Assembly (NCBI RefSeq): GCF_003315245.1
Contig: NZ_QNRT01000002.1
Location: 1,224,206-1,288,205 of the forward strand
Length of the DNA stretch: 64,000 nucleotides
Direction of reading: 5' to 3'
Source: Arenicella xantha
GTDB lineage: Bacteria > Pseudomonadota > Gammaproteobacteria > Arenicellales > Arenicellaceae
The translations under genes were made by a program, and so were the position numbers. This document shows, piece after piece, positions 1-8,259 of this stretch (positions within the stretch are counted from its first letter, which is position 1; each line of letters starts with the position of its first letter). Under the pieces are notes generated by a model, which saw only the letters and a program-made list of their open reading frames with translations, was not told the origin of the DNA and did not search any database.

Positions 1-98
1 AACTCGACACAGCCGATTTCGATAATTCGATGACCTTGACGATACTCAAGACCGGTGGTTTCGGTATCCAGAACAATCTGGCGCTCATACTCACTCAT
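1..98 (-). CDS. dnaQ: DNA polymerase III epsilon subunit (proofreading exonuclease), 5' part only
   Basis: The minus strand reads MSEYERQIVLDTETTGLEYR and continues with GHRIIEIGCVE before the window ends. This is the start of the DnaQ/DEDD exonuclease: the DTETTG motif carries the first two metal-binding acidic residues (Exo I) of the 3'-5' proofreading subunit of the replicase. About 32 residues are present and the rest lies left of the window. I chose the ATG at 98 because a GAGGG Shine-Dalgarno sequence sits four bases upstream. An in-frame ATG at 113 would add five residues. The neighbouring YafS-like methyltransferase and MltD match the usual gammaproteobacterial context. Confidence 0.9.
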   Translation of the reverse strand, partial: MSEYERQIVLDTETTGLEYRQGHRIIEIGCVE

Positions 99-237
99 GC
101 TGCCCTCGCTCATTTAATCCACACCACAGATCAGCAGCTTTAATCAACGCGTGAGTCGCAGCCGGCCAATCGCCCTTCACCACCTCGCCCTGCCGAACAT
201 ACGGAGAGCCGGTGTAACTATCATTTTTTTCAATCAC
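91..237 (-). CDS. possible 48-residue protein where rnhA is usually found
   Basis: After the stop of the methyltransferase the same frame stays open from a GTG at 237 to a TGA at 91, encoding 48 residues that end in LNERGQHE and overlap the dnaQ start. I do not recognise it: it has no RNase HI active-site motifs, no signal peptide and no membrane segment. It could be a real small protein, translated after the methyltransferase, or a chance open stretch. In many gammaproteobacteria rnhA occupies this slot; here the gap is too short for it. Confidence 0.2.
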   Translation of the reverse strand: MIEKNDSYTGSPYVRQGEVVKGDWPAATHALIKAADLWCGLNERGQHE

Positions 238-240
238 TAG

Positions 241-978
241 TTATTTATCTTCTTGCTGAGTTAAAAGTACTTTCTCAGAACCTGTCATTGACGCCCTAGC
301 AGGCGCAGTGGCACCGTGCATTTGACGCTTTCGAGTATTAAACCGAATACGTCCAACTAGGGTACTGGCTGGTTCGCGTTTTTTGGCGGTGATCATATAA
401 GCACCTCCAAACATCGGCAACCACCGATCACCGATTGACTCGACAAAGCGACATCCACGACGCAACTTGGGGCTTTGAAGCAACGGCGCATATTGATACA
501 TCGAACTTGCAACTATTTCAAACCCAAGTAGCTGCAACCAGTCAACTACTCGACTAACGGTGTAATAGCGCCCCGATAATACAGCCTTGGGACGCACTAA
601 ACGCTGGATTCCGACACAACTAGCTGGGTTAAAGCCCGTCAACACGATATGTCCTTCAGGCATTAATACTCGATGCGCCTCGCGCAGTACCTGATGCGGT
701 AAGGAATGACGCTCTAACACATGCGGCATGATTACCATTGCGAAAGAATCAGGGCTGAATGGCAAGAATGCCGGATCGGCTCTAACCTCAGATGGATTAC
801 TCATCTGCTGTGACGTACGTAATAAAAACGGAAGATCGAGGTCATCAATCAGCGACTGTTCGACCTGCGTACCGACCTGTAAAGCCTTAGGACCCACGGC
901 CTGCTTGAGCCCCGCGCTCAAGTAGGGGCTCTCTTGCTCAAAATAATGTTCTGCGTAGGGGCTATCTCGCCAAGTCAT
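241..978 (-). CDS. YafS-like SAM-dependent methyltransferase
   Basis: A 245-residue class I SAM-dependent methyltransferase of the Methyltransf_11 type. Visible elements are the acidic stretch before FSPDSFAMVIMPHVLE (about residues 75-90), the usual post-motif region in which the protein decides on the methyl acceptor, followed by REAHRVLMPEGHIVLTGFNP (about 99-118), the typical motif III-like segment. The N-terminal glycine-rich SAM loop is weak (VGTQVEQ). The C-terminal 45 residues are basic and look unstructured. The substrate is unknown. Its position between dnaQ and divergent mltD matches E. coli yafS. There are no membrane segments, so it is probably cytoplasmic. Confidence 0.8.
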   Translation of the reverse strand: MTWRDSPYAEHYFEQESPYLSAGLKQAVGPKALQVGTQVEQSLIDDLDLPFLLRTSQQMSNPSEVRADPAFLPFSPDSFAMVIMPHVLERHSLPHQVLREAHRVLMPEGHIVLTGFNPASCVGIQRLVRPKAVLSGRYYTVSRVVDWLQLLGFEIVASSMYQYAPLLQSPKLRRGCRFVESIGDRWLPMFGGAYMITAKKREPASTLVGRIRFNTRKRQMHGATAPARASMTGSEKVLLTQQEDK

Positions 979-1108
979 AGTAGTGAATCTACACCGGTTT
1001 GTGGCAGCGCTAAAGAGCTAACTTTAGTCGTCGTTTTAGGCCTTCATCTTACATGAAATGTCAGGTCACAACATTGACTGTTACAGAACAGCTCATTACT
1101 ATTCGCCG

Positions 1109-2527
1109 ATGAATTTTAAACTCATCATAATTTTGGTAGTTGCGCTAACGGTTAGCGCATGTGGCCATATGCGAGGCAAAGACACATCTGCCATCGACCC
1201 AGCTATCGAAAACACCGATGGCTCATTATCGAATGACACCGATGATGCCAACTTAGCCACATCAGACGGCGGTAGTATCACCTTATCTGAGGCAGAACTA
1301 GAGGCCGCTGAAGTCGCACCGAGTGTCACCAAATCAGAGCTAGGTAGTCCCAGCGCCGATATCTTTGCGCGCATGCGCGATGGGTTTTCACTGCCCGACC
1401 TAGATTCCAAACACGTTGCCGAGTACGAAAAATGGAATGCGTCTCATCCGACCTATTTAGAGAATTTATTTAAACGCGCAACACCGTTCTTGTTCCATGT
1501 TGTCGAAGAACTCGAAAAACGCGGCCTGCCAATGGAATTAGCGTTGCTTCCCGCGGTCGAGAGCGCATATCGACCGGAGGCCGTATCACGGTCTAGCGCG
1601 GTCGGGTTGTGGCAGTTCGTACCGGCTACGGGTAGAGAGTTTGGCTTACATGACGACTGGTGGTATGACGGACGTCGCGATCCTCTCGCTTCGACTAAAG
1701 CTGCGCTGGACTACCTAGAACAATTGAATCGAATGTTCGATGGCGACTGGTTTCTAACCTTGGCTGCTTACAATGCCGGCCCCGGCACAGTCCGCCGCGC
1801 AATGAAGCGCCATCGCACAAGTCGGCAAGCCAACTATTCATCAATTTCATTGCGCTCTGAAACTCGACGCTATGTGCCGAAACTAATCGCTCTAAAGAAC
1901 ATTATCGAGCATCCAGAACGCTTCAAAGTGTCCTTAGAACCAATCGCCAGCCAACCCTATTTTGAGGTATTAGAATTACCTGGGCAGGTCGATCTAAATA
2001 AATTCGCCGCCGATGCGAACATCGATATCGGCATGCTGCGTCACCTCAATGCTGGATTCAAACGCTGGGCTACGTCGCCAGACGGCCCGCACCGGCTGCT
2101 CGTACCAATTGGTGATGGGGAGCTAATTGCACAAGCCAAAGAAGCGATCGCACGCGCACCGGAGATTCGATTCAAAAACCACCGAATTCGCCAAGGCGAC
2201 ACGCTAAGTGGAATCGCTCGTCAGTACGGAGTTAGCGTGGCATCACTTAGAAAGGCAAACCAACTACGCAATAATAATATTCGCGCCGATCGGACGCTAA
2301 TGGTGCCGGTAAGGGGCAGCTCAGCAGTAATTGCCGCACTAGCACCAGCCAACCAAGCGCCGAGTCAAGTGGTGCACAATGTTAAACGCGGCGACACCCT
2401 TTGGTCTATCGCGCGTCGTTACAAAGTCAGGGTACAAGAACTGCTAACGTGGAATAACTTAAAACCAGACCATGTACTCAGACTCAACCAGCCGGTGATT
2501 GTGGTAACGCAACGCACTATGCACTAG
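1109..2527 (+). CDS. mltD: membrane-bound lytic murein transglycosylase D
   Basis: A 472-residue lipoprotein that cleaves peptidoglycan glycan strands, producing 1,6-anhydromuropeptides at the inner face of the outer membrane. I start it at the ATG at 1109, not at the longer frame from 1058, because it then begins with a lipoprotein signal peptide ending in the lipobox VSAC (modified Cys18). A low-complexity acidic spacer follows, then the SLT domain (about 120-250) with the catalytic Glu151 in LLPAVESAY and the motifs SRSSAVGLWQF and LAAYNAGPG. Two LysM peptidoglycan-binding repeats lie at about 358-400 (RQGDTLSGIA) and 423-466 (KRGDTLWSIA). It is divergent from the methyltransferase and convergent with rimI. 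Confidence 0.95.
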   Translation: MNFKLIIILVVALTVSACGHMRGKDTSAIDPAIENTDGSLSNDTDDANLATSDGGSITLSEAELEAAEVAPSVTKSELGSPSADIFARMRDGFSLPDLDSKHVAEYEKWNASHPTYLENLFKRATPFLFHVVEELEKRGLPMELALLPAVESAYRPEAVSRSSAVGLWQFVPATGREFGLHDDWWYDGRRDPLASTKAALDYLEQLNRMFDGDWFLTLAAYNAGPGTVRRAMKRHRTSRQANYSSISLRSETRRYVPKLIALKNIIEHPERFKVSLEPIASQPYFEVLELPGQVDLNKFAADANIDIGMLRHLNAGFKRWATSPDGPHRLLVPIGDGELIAQAKEAIARAPEIRFKNHRIRQGDTLSGIARQYGVSVASLRKANQLRNNNIRADRTLMVPVRGSSAVIAALAPANQAPSQVVHNVKRGDTLWSIARRYKVRVQELLTWNNLKPDHVLRLNQPVIVVTQRTMH

Positions 2528-2553
2528 TGTCTCGTTAACTTTGCATTCGCTAA

Positions 2554-2583
2554 ATGCGCCTACTGGTCGCCCAGCAGGCGCAT
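2554..2583. terminator. hairpin between convergent mltD and rimI
   Basis: A 13-bp stem with one mismatch (2554-2566 with 2571-2583) around a TCGC loop overlaps the 3' end of rimI. Neither strand has a real T-tract after it, so it may stabilise the 3' ends or pause transcription instead of acting as a strong intrinsic terminator. Confidence 0.35.
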
Positions 2584-3036
2584 AAAGACTAGCGCATCTT
2601 CACGTGTTGGAGCATCAGCATTGCTTGCCGCGTAATATTGCTTTCGAATTCCAATTTGCTTGAATTGCCACTGCTGATACATAGTTTGAGCAACAACATT
2701 GCTGACTCGAACTTCTAAGAATATTTTCACCAAACCGTTAGTCGCTGCCAGTTCAGCAATATCATGCATCAGCCTATGCCCGAACCCCTTGCCCTGCATT
2801 GACGGCGCGACGACGACATTGAGAAGGTGTAACTCATCCAGCACAGTGCTACAAACGTGGTAGCCAACCACCCGATTATCAACACACAGCACTCGGCACC
2901 AATCACCATTACTCAACGACGCTTCAAATGACAAACGACTCCAAGGACTAATCTGCGCATTCTGCTCAATCAGCAAAACCGCAGTCAAGTCTTCGGTGCG
3001 CATCGCGCGAACGGTAACCTCTGATCGGCTCGACAT
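2560..3036 (-). CDS. rimI: ribosomal protein bS18-alanine N-acetyltransferase
   Basis: A 158-residue GNAT-fold acetyltransferase that in the RimI family acetylates the N-terminal alanine of ribosomal protein S18 using acetyl-CoA. The family pattern is clear: LHLLNVVVAPSMQGKGFGHRLM contains the acetyl-CoA binding motif A (QGKGFG), followed by the conserved EVRVSNVVAQTMYQQWQFKQIGIRKQYY segment with the asparagine and tyrosines of RimI. It is the last gene of a minus-strand cluster and lies 32 bases after the psi-like/UDG fusion. This reproduces the E. coli holD-rimI order. Confidence 0.92.
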   Translation of the reverse strand: MSSRSEVTVRAMRTEDLTAVLLIEQNAQISPWSRLSFEASLSNGDWCRVLCVDNRVVGYHVCSTVLDELHLLNVVVAPSMQGKGFGHRLMHDIAELAATNGLVKIFLEVRVSNVVAQTMYQQWQFKQIGIRKQYYAASNADAPTREDALVFMRLLGDQ

Positions 3037-3068
3037 AGTAACTTATGTGCTCATTGCGACCTGCGCGA

Positions 3069-4061
3069 CTAGATACCTTGCTGATTCTGATGCAATGCAA
3101 TGGCCAATTTTAAATCGTTCCAGACTTGGGATTTGAGCTGAGAATCCTCCAACATTTGGGTTGGACTATAGGTCGGCACGATCGGTATCTGCGTGCTAAA
3201 GCAACGCTGCGGCTGCTCGCGCAATTGCGCCAAAGACTCGTTTGCCTTCAAGACAGACTGCGCAACAAACTCACCAAAGGCAATTACGACGGTCGGCTGC
3301 ACTAGTTCAATTTGGCGCCTGAGCATCGAATGACAAGCTGGACTTAAGGCTAAATCATCGGTTGGCGCACACTTAAACACCGATGTCACATAAACCATAC
3401 CGCGCTCTAACCCAATCGCTTGCAACATCGCATCGAACAACTTGCCAGCTCGCCCAGAGCAGAGTTGACCGCCTTGTAAGTCGATCGACGTTGGCGCGTC
3501 AAACACAAACATCCATTCGGCTTGGGTATCTCCATAACCTAAGATGGCATTATCTGAAGAGCAAGTGGGGCACAGATTGCCAGCATCGATAATACCTTGC
3601 AAGGTCTGCCAACCGGCATCGTCGAGCGGGTTAGCGGCACTCTTTATCGGCGGCGGCACTGGCACTATCGCTTGCGGTGCTGACGTGATAGGCGGAGGAG
3701 CTTGTTTGATAGGTGGTGGTGCCGGTCTTATAGCAACCGGACTACGCTGATCATTAGCAGTCGAATCCACTGCCGTCGAATTACTGACTTTAGGGGATGA
3801 TGCACTAACCTTCGGAGCAATTGACGCCGCTGACGTCGACTCAGCCACCGTGACCGGCTCGGCTGGCATAGCATCCAAAGGCACAGAGTCGCTAGACAAC
3901 AAATCTATAGCCACTGGCGCCATCTCAGGCCCATCATCATCCACAAGATCAGGACTGTCATTGCTGGCCACAGTTATTACTTCATCAGTGACAACATCAG
4001 CCGGTCGCGAGCGTAAACGCCAGCGTTGAATTCCCATTTGCTGAAGCAAGTCGCGAGCCAC
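3069..4061 (-). CDS. psi-like (HolD) N-terminus fused to degenerate family 4-type uracil-DNA glycosylase domain
   Basis: A 330-residue three-part protein. Residues 1-20 include QQMGIQRWRLRSRP, which matches the N-terminal peptide of E. coli psi (HolD; QLGITQWSLRRP), the part that binds chi. Residues 21-145 are an acidic then proline-rich linker with repeated PPPI units. Residues 150-330 are a uracil-DNA glycosylase superfamily domain. Four cysteines (C164, C167, C231, C243) sit where family 4 enzymes hold their 4Fe-4S cluster. The catalytic motifs are altered: GEAPG is replaced by FDAPT (188-191) and the HPS/HPA motif by YSPTQML (298-304), so base excision is doubtful. The start is a GTG three bases past the upstream stop codon. 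Lying directly upstream of rimI supports a replisome role. Automated annotation would probably call it a UDG. Confidence 0.75.
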   Translation of the reverse strand: MARDLLQQMGIQRWRLRSRPADVVTDEVITVASNDSPDLVDDDGPEMAPVAIDLLSSDSVPLDAMPAEPVTVAESTSAASIAPKVSASSPKVSNSTAVDSTANDQRSPVAIRPAPPPIKQAPPPITSAPQAIVPVPPPIKSAANPLDDAGWQTLQGIIDAGNLCPTCSSDNAILGYGDTQAEWMFVFDAPTSIDLQGGQLCSGRAGKLFDAMLQAIGLERGMVYVTSVFKCAPTDDLALSPACHSMLRRQIELVQPTVVIAFGEFVAQSVLKANESLAQLREQPQRCFSTQIPIVPTYSPTQMLEDSQLKSQVWNDLKLAIALHQNQQGI

Positions 4062-4063
4062 AG

Positions 4064-4576
4064 CTAAAATACCAACAATGTAATTGCAATCAAAATAAGC
4101 AAACCCAGCACCGCCATCATCACTAGCGCGAGAAGCGCGAAAAAAGGATTCGCCAACAAGGTAACCCCACCAATGGTGTCAAAGATAGCACTCAAGCCAT
4201 CTTCTTTACGTAGCGCATTGAGCGTGCTGAACAAACCTCTTAAACCACGAGACTCACCAACCGTTACCGATTTCAAGTTCAGCATTAACTCGTTATCTGC
4301 ATCCATTAGACCAGCCACTTGAGACGGTGCATCACGTAACTGCGACAAGACTAACCACACGAACGCCCATAACAGCGCCGGCAATGCGATGACGCCGCAT
4401 TTGAGAACATTCCACCACAATGCTGACTCGGCCGAATAAAGGTTCCATGCAAGATACAGCGTCGCAAATACCCCCAGCACTACAAACCAAGTAATCTTAC
4501 GCACGATCGAGTCAGCAATCATGCCAACCCGCTCGACGATCATAACAACTCGACGCCTTGACGGAGAGTCCGACAT
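4064..4576 (-). CDS. conserved membrane protein of unknown function
   Basis: A 170-residue inner-membrane protein I cannot assign to a family. It has two hydrophobic helices near the N-terminus (about 30-48 and 60-80), a cytoplasmic or periplasmic middle with MDADNELMLNLKSV and LNALRKEDG, and one long hydrophobic C-terminal stretch (about 135-170) probably spanning once or twice. I prefer the ATG at 4576; a GTG at 4603 would overlap the DHH gene and add nine residues. It sits inside a five-gene minus-strand operon between the DHH phosphoesterase and the psi-like fusion, only three bases before the latter. Confidence 0.7.
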   Translation of the reverse strand: MSDSPSRRRVVMIVERVGMIADSIVRKITWFVVLGVFATLYLAWNLYSAESALWWNVLKCGVIALPALLWAFVWLVLSQLRDAPSQVAGLMDADNELMLNLKSVTVGESRGLRGLFSTLNALRKEDGLSAIFDTIGGVTLLANPFFALLALVMMAVLGLLILIAITLLVF

Positions 4577-4583
4577 GGGTTGC

Positions 4584-5546
4584 TTAAGATCGGTAGAAGT
4601 CACCGAGCACCGCCGTAAATTTAGCCACGTCGGCCGCCGCTAATTGGTTAATTCCGGCTGCGGCCGCTCGACCACCGCCAGTATCAAATTGACGACAGAC
4701 CACATCGGCACCGCGTTTTTTACTCATTGGCGCTCGAACGCTCACTAGAAAGTCGCCATCGCTCCGCTCTGTTAACACGGCGTGCGCACGATTCTCATGC
4801 TTGTTTGCTAAGTCATTGCTGAAAACGCCACTAACTCGCCGCGCCCATGCCTCGCACGGCAGCACATAGACTGCGGCGTCAGCTGTCTGGTGTTCCGGTT
4901 CGAGCTGTGCGGCCTTAGCCATATCGCTGTGATACCCCTGCTCCAAGGTTGCATAGGTGTCAACATCATCACGCATAAACTCGAACGCACTGCGATATTG
5001 CGAAGTACGTTTAAACAGCTCGGCTGGGTCGAAGTACAGATCGTCGAGTGACGCGCCATAACCGTTGTAATTGAGGTAGATGCCCAAGTTCTGTAATAAA
5101 TTCAGATCTTTATCACTCAACGATAAGGGCTTGGCCAGAGCGCTGGCGGCTCGCGATAAATTGTCGCCAAACGTACCAACTACGGCCCATTCTAAAAACC
5201 GCCCTTTTAGACGATGGTTAATCAACAAACTAGTACACACATCCGGCGCAGTATTGATTAAGGTAGTCAAATTATGGTGCTCAGGAAGGTCACCAGCATA
5301 ATGATGATCACAATAGAATACTTGAGCGCCCTGCCCCAATACTCGGTCGAGCTCGGCGCGATTCTTGTCGAGTGAAATATCCAAAACCGTGACTAAATCA
5401 GCTTGTTCGGCACTAACGCGCTCCAACAATTTAATGTCACGCTTTACCCCAGTTACCAACAAAGAATCTACCGGTTGGTGCAAGCGAAGCTGTGTTAAGG
5501 CACAAATCCCATCGGCGTCGCCATTAAAACAATCGATATAAGCCAT
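4584..5546 (-). CDS. DHH-family phosphoesterase
   Basis: A 320-residue protein of the DHH superfamily, metal-dependent phosphodiesterases that act on cyclic dinucleotides, short oligonucleotides or single-stranded DNA. Diagnostic motifs are FNGDADGICAL (motif I, residues 5-15), VLDISLD (motif II), CDHHYAG (motif III, the DHH signature) and a C-terminal DHHA1-like substrate motif FDTGGGRAAAAGI. The start codon overlaps the stop of the upstream gene as TAATG, so I use 5546 instead of an in-frame upstream start. It lacks DRTGG-type NrnA features that I could point to, so the substrate is open; oligoribonuclease or exopolyphosphatase-like activity are possibilities. Confidence 0.8.
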   Translation of the reverse strand: MAYIDCFNGDADGICALTQLRLHQPVDSLLVTGVKRDIKLLERVSAEQADLVTVLDISLDKNRAELDRVLGQGAQVFYCDHHYAGDLPEHHNLTTLINTAPDVCTSLLINHRLKGRFLEWAVVGTFGDNLSRAASALAKPLSLSDKDLNLLQNLGIYLNYNGYGASLDDLYFDPAELFKRTSQYRSAFEFMRDDVDTYATLEQGYHSDMAKAAQLEPEHQTADAAVYVLPCEAWARRVSGVFSNDLANKHENRAHAVLTERSDGDFLVSVRAPMSKKRGADVVCRQFDTGGGRAAAAGINQLAAADVAKFTAVLGDFYRS

Positions 5547-5896
5547 TACACAAACTCCTGCCAAGCATCAGCCTTAAAACCTACGACACCTTGGCCATGA
5601 TCGGTAATTAGAAACGGTCGTTTAATCAGCTTACCGTCGCCAGCAAGCAATTTAATTGCTTGCTGAGAACTCATAGTAGGCAGTGAATCTTTTAGCTTTA
5701 ATTCTCGATAACGCACACCGGAGCGATTAAACAACTTACCAATATCACCGTCATAGACCGCCAACATTGCTTCCAATTCAGCCTCAGTCGGAGGCTGCTT
5801 TGAAATATCTATCGACGTTACATCAACGCCGTTTTCACGCAAAAATTTGGAGGCCTGGCGACAGGTCGAACAATTGGGATACTGATAGAGTTTCAT
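5546..5896 (-). CDS. ArsC/Spx/YffB-family thioredoxin-fold protein
   Basis: A 116-residue thioredoxin-fold protein of the ArsC/Spx superfamily. It has the N-terminal CSTC pair (residues 9-12, NCSTCRQA), an SIDISKQPPTEAEL segment typical of YffB/Spx and the conserved KRPFLITD motif near residue 95. YffB-like members are thought to be glutathione-dependent reductases; the presence of both cysteines distinguishes this from single-cysteine relatives. The ATG at 5896 gives the canonical start MKLYQYPNC; a longer frame from 5926 adds ten residues unlike the family. It is the first gene of the minus-strand operon leading to rimI, overlapping the DHH gene by TAATG. Confidence 0.8.
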   Translation of the reverse strand: MKLYQYPNCSTCRQASKFLRENGVDVTSIDISKQPPTEAELEAMLAVYDGDIGKLFNRSGVRYRELKLKDSLPTMSSQQAIKLLAGDGKLIKRPFLITDHGQGVVGFKADAWQEFV

Positions 5897-6087
5897 GCTC
5901 AGAAAGACGGCTGGTGAAAAACGCAATTATAGACGCTCACCGTGAAAGTGCCAGCCTCCACGCAATGGAATCGACAATTAGCCACAATAATGGCCGTTTC
6001 GCCGAATAAGCGCCAATCGCGCAGCCTGAACTAAGCCAGATGCTTAATATTAACTACTACAATTTGAGACTAGAGCACCAAACCCAC

Positions 6088-8070
6088 CTAGCCGTTTATC
6101 AAGCTTGGCTGGTCATGTGAATTCAACAGAGTTGATTTAGGTAAACTCACGGCAAATTGCGCGGTTACGCCATCCGCCGACCCAACGCTGATCTTGCCAC
6201 CTAGCTCACTAAGCGCCATCTTAACTTTCTCGAGTCCCAGTCCGCCACCAACTTCGCCAGCTGAACCAGTCCCTGTTGAAAACCCACTGATGAATATCAA
6301 TCTAACGAGTTCATTCTTAGATAACTTTTGACAGACATCAGCATCAACAATTTCTCGGGCTATGGCTGCCGACCGAATCGCTGAAAAGTTAAAACCAGCA
6401 CCATCATCCTGTACATAAAACCGAACTTGATCGGTCTCTTGCGGCTCCATGCGAATCGTAATCGAGCCCACCATTGGTTTTCCGGCCGAATGTCGCACAT
6501 CGGGTAGTTCGATGCTGTGAGCAACAGCATTTTCAACCAACTCATTCAATGTCGCTTCAACCGCATCGCGCGCCTCCGGTCGTATCATAGCCAAATCAAA
6601 ACCAACCAAATTCACCGTCACTTTTTTGCCCAGCTTAGTAGCCAAAGCTCGACCAAAACTATGTGCACCTTTAGCCGAACCGCCCTCCTCCACCACTGAC
6701 AAATCTGTTCGTCTGCCAGGATCATGAGCATTAAATTTTCGAGTAAGGACCTCAAGTGAATCTAACTCGCCAATTATTCGTTTAAGCGGCGAAGCCAGTG
6801 TAAGCACCTGCTGGCTTCCTAGAACCGGCTGCTCCAACAGGGCTAACACCGATAATTCAAGTTGGTGTGCCGACGTCTCAATCAGAGAAATACCAACCTG
6901 TGCCGCATCTGCCTTAATTTCGAGCGCAATCGACAAAATATCTTGAAGCTTCTGAGCGTTATCATCGTGTTGCTGAGCGCGATCTCGCAGAGACGTGTTA
7001 ATGAGTTCCAGATTGCGATATGTCGCGTGAAAGAAAGCCGTGATTTCAGGCGTTTCGCTCAAACTGCTCCTGATCAAAAGCTGGAATCGCTCTTCGTTCA
7101 ACCGGTCCAAATCTTGCAATTGCTGCTGTAATTCAACTTCCCTCGTGACATCCGACACTGACACCAGTAATCCCGCGCGGGGGTTCGCTTCATTACCTGT
7201 AAACTCAAAACTTAAGTAGCGAGTATCAATATACCCACTCTCATTTTCGCTGGTAATAGCAATATCGCGAAGCTTACTTTGCCCCACCCGCGAGCCACCG
7301 TCTTGTACACTATTTAGTTTCCCGACAATGTAATTTTTGATCTCTAGTAAATCGTCTGAACTCACTCGCTGCTGTAAAAACTCAAAAAAATCCCCAACGA
7401 TCGGCGTACTAATGCCAAACAGCTCAGCCGTTGAAGTAGATTGCACCGACCCGACTTGGAAGTTGGGTTTGATAATGAAAAGCCCATCTTTGGTTGACCC
7501 TAAAATAGTTTTACTCTGACTCAGACTTCCCGCCAACAACGCTTCAGTACGCCGCAGACGTTGGCGAATAGAAGAAACCAGCCAAACGCCCAATGCGATC
7601 AACAAACCAATGGTTGCCAACCACGTGATGGTACGCCCGAATTCAAGTTGTTGAATTGCCTGCTGCTGACTAACTAGCACTTGATTCAATGTCTCCCGAA
7701 TAGGCCTGCTGTCGTTAGATTCCAGCGCTTGCAGTAGCTGTTTTGACATGGCGGCAAGCCCCTCATCGGGCACCGCTGAGATGGACAATGAAAGCCCGTC
7801 AACACCGTCTAACTCGCCACCATTGACAAGCGCCTCAGCAAATTGCCGGAGTGACTGCTTAGCGCTAAGAGCTTGTGCGGTGGAGATATCCTCTGGACTA
7901 GTCGTCAAGTTAGACATTTGCTGCATCGCCACGCTACTAATCGCCTGTGCACGCAACACACCAGGGCTAAGCATCACAAGATGAATCAATATAGACCCAA
8001 CCAAGATCAACGCCAGCACACCAGAAGCCAGCATCAAATTAGGTCGACTTTGGGTCGGAATTGCGTGCAT
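6088..8070 (-). CDS. CheA-like sensor kinase with PAS domain and degenerate Hpt-like module
   Basis: A 660-residue inner-membrane signalling protein. TM1 is about 12-34 and TM2 about 147-166, bracketing a roughly 110-residue periplasmic region. A PAS-like domain spans about 185-310. A helical module (about 345-445) resembles an Hpt domain: ALEIKADAAQVG (382-393) and AHQLE align with the HxIKG...AHxLE pattern, but leucine 383 replaces the phospho-accepting histidine. The ATPase domain (about 470-645) is of the CheA type, with NELVENAVAHSIE (509-521), the AGKP motif, DDGAGF (555-560), SGFSTG and GGGLGLEKV. There is no CheW-like regulatory domain. No response regulator lies nearby. Either phosphate goes to another acceptor or the protein regulates without autophosphorylation at this site. 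Confidence 0.75.
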   Translation of the reverse strand: MHAIPTQSRPNLMLASGVLALILVGSILIHLVMLSPGVLRAQAISSVAMQQMSNLTTSPEDISTAQALSAKQSLRQFAEALVNGGELDGVDGLSLSISAVPDEGLAAMSKQLLQALESNDSRPIRETLNQVLVSQQQAIQQLEFGRTITWLATIGLLIALGVWLVSSIRQRLRRTEALLAGSLSQSKTILGSTKDGLFIIKPNFQVGSVQSTSTAELFGISTPIVGDFFEFLQQRVSSDDLLEIKNYIVGKLNSVQDGGSRVGQSKLRDIAITSENESGYIDTRYLSFEFTGNEANPRAGLLVSVSDVTREVELQQQLQDLDRLNEERFQLLIRSSLSETPEITAFFHATYRNLELINTSLRDRAQQHDDNAQKLQDILSIALEIKADAAQVGISLIETSAHQLELSVLALLEQPVLGSQQVLTLASPLKRIIGELDSLEVLTRKFNAHDPGRRTDLSVVEEGGSAKGAHSFGRALATKLGKKVTVNLVGFDLAMIRPEARDAVEATLNELVENAVAHSIELPDVRHSAGKPMVGSITIRMEPQETDQVRFYVQDDGAGFNFSAIRSAAIAREIVDADVCQKLSKNELVRLIFISGFSTGTGSAGEVGGGLGLEKVKMALSELGGKISVGSADGVTAQFAVSLPKSTLLNSHDQPSLING

Positions 8071-8259
8071 ATGAGTACCTCAAAAATTTCAATCTGCGTG
8101 GTCATGCCGGCTCTCATCCGACCAAGCGTCAACAAGACGCTCTTCATGTGTTGTACCACCCAAACCCCTGAGCTGTCTACATAACAATAGCGCGCCAGGT
8201 CGAGATTTGAGTTGGCAAACAAGCAAAGATTCTTAAAACGCCGCCGAACACCTAACACA

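Noticed and set aside
3383-3750. Plus-strand frames within the psi-like/UDG gene, one glycine-rich
   Set aside because: Antisense shadows of the proline-rich linker codons of the real gene.
8034-8258. 74-residue minus-strand frame overlapping the 5' end of the CheA-like gene
   Set aside because: Overlaps a clear gene start, no conserved motif and poor start context.
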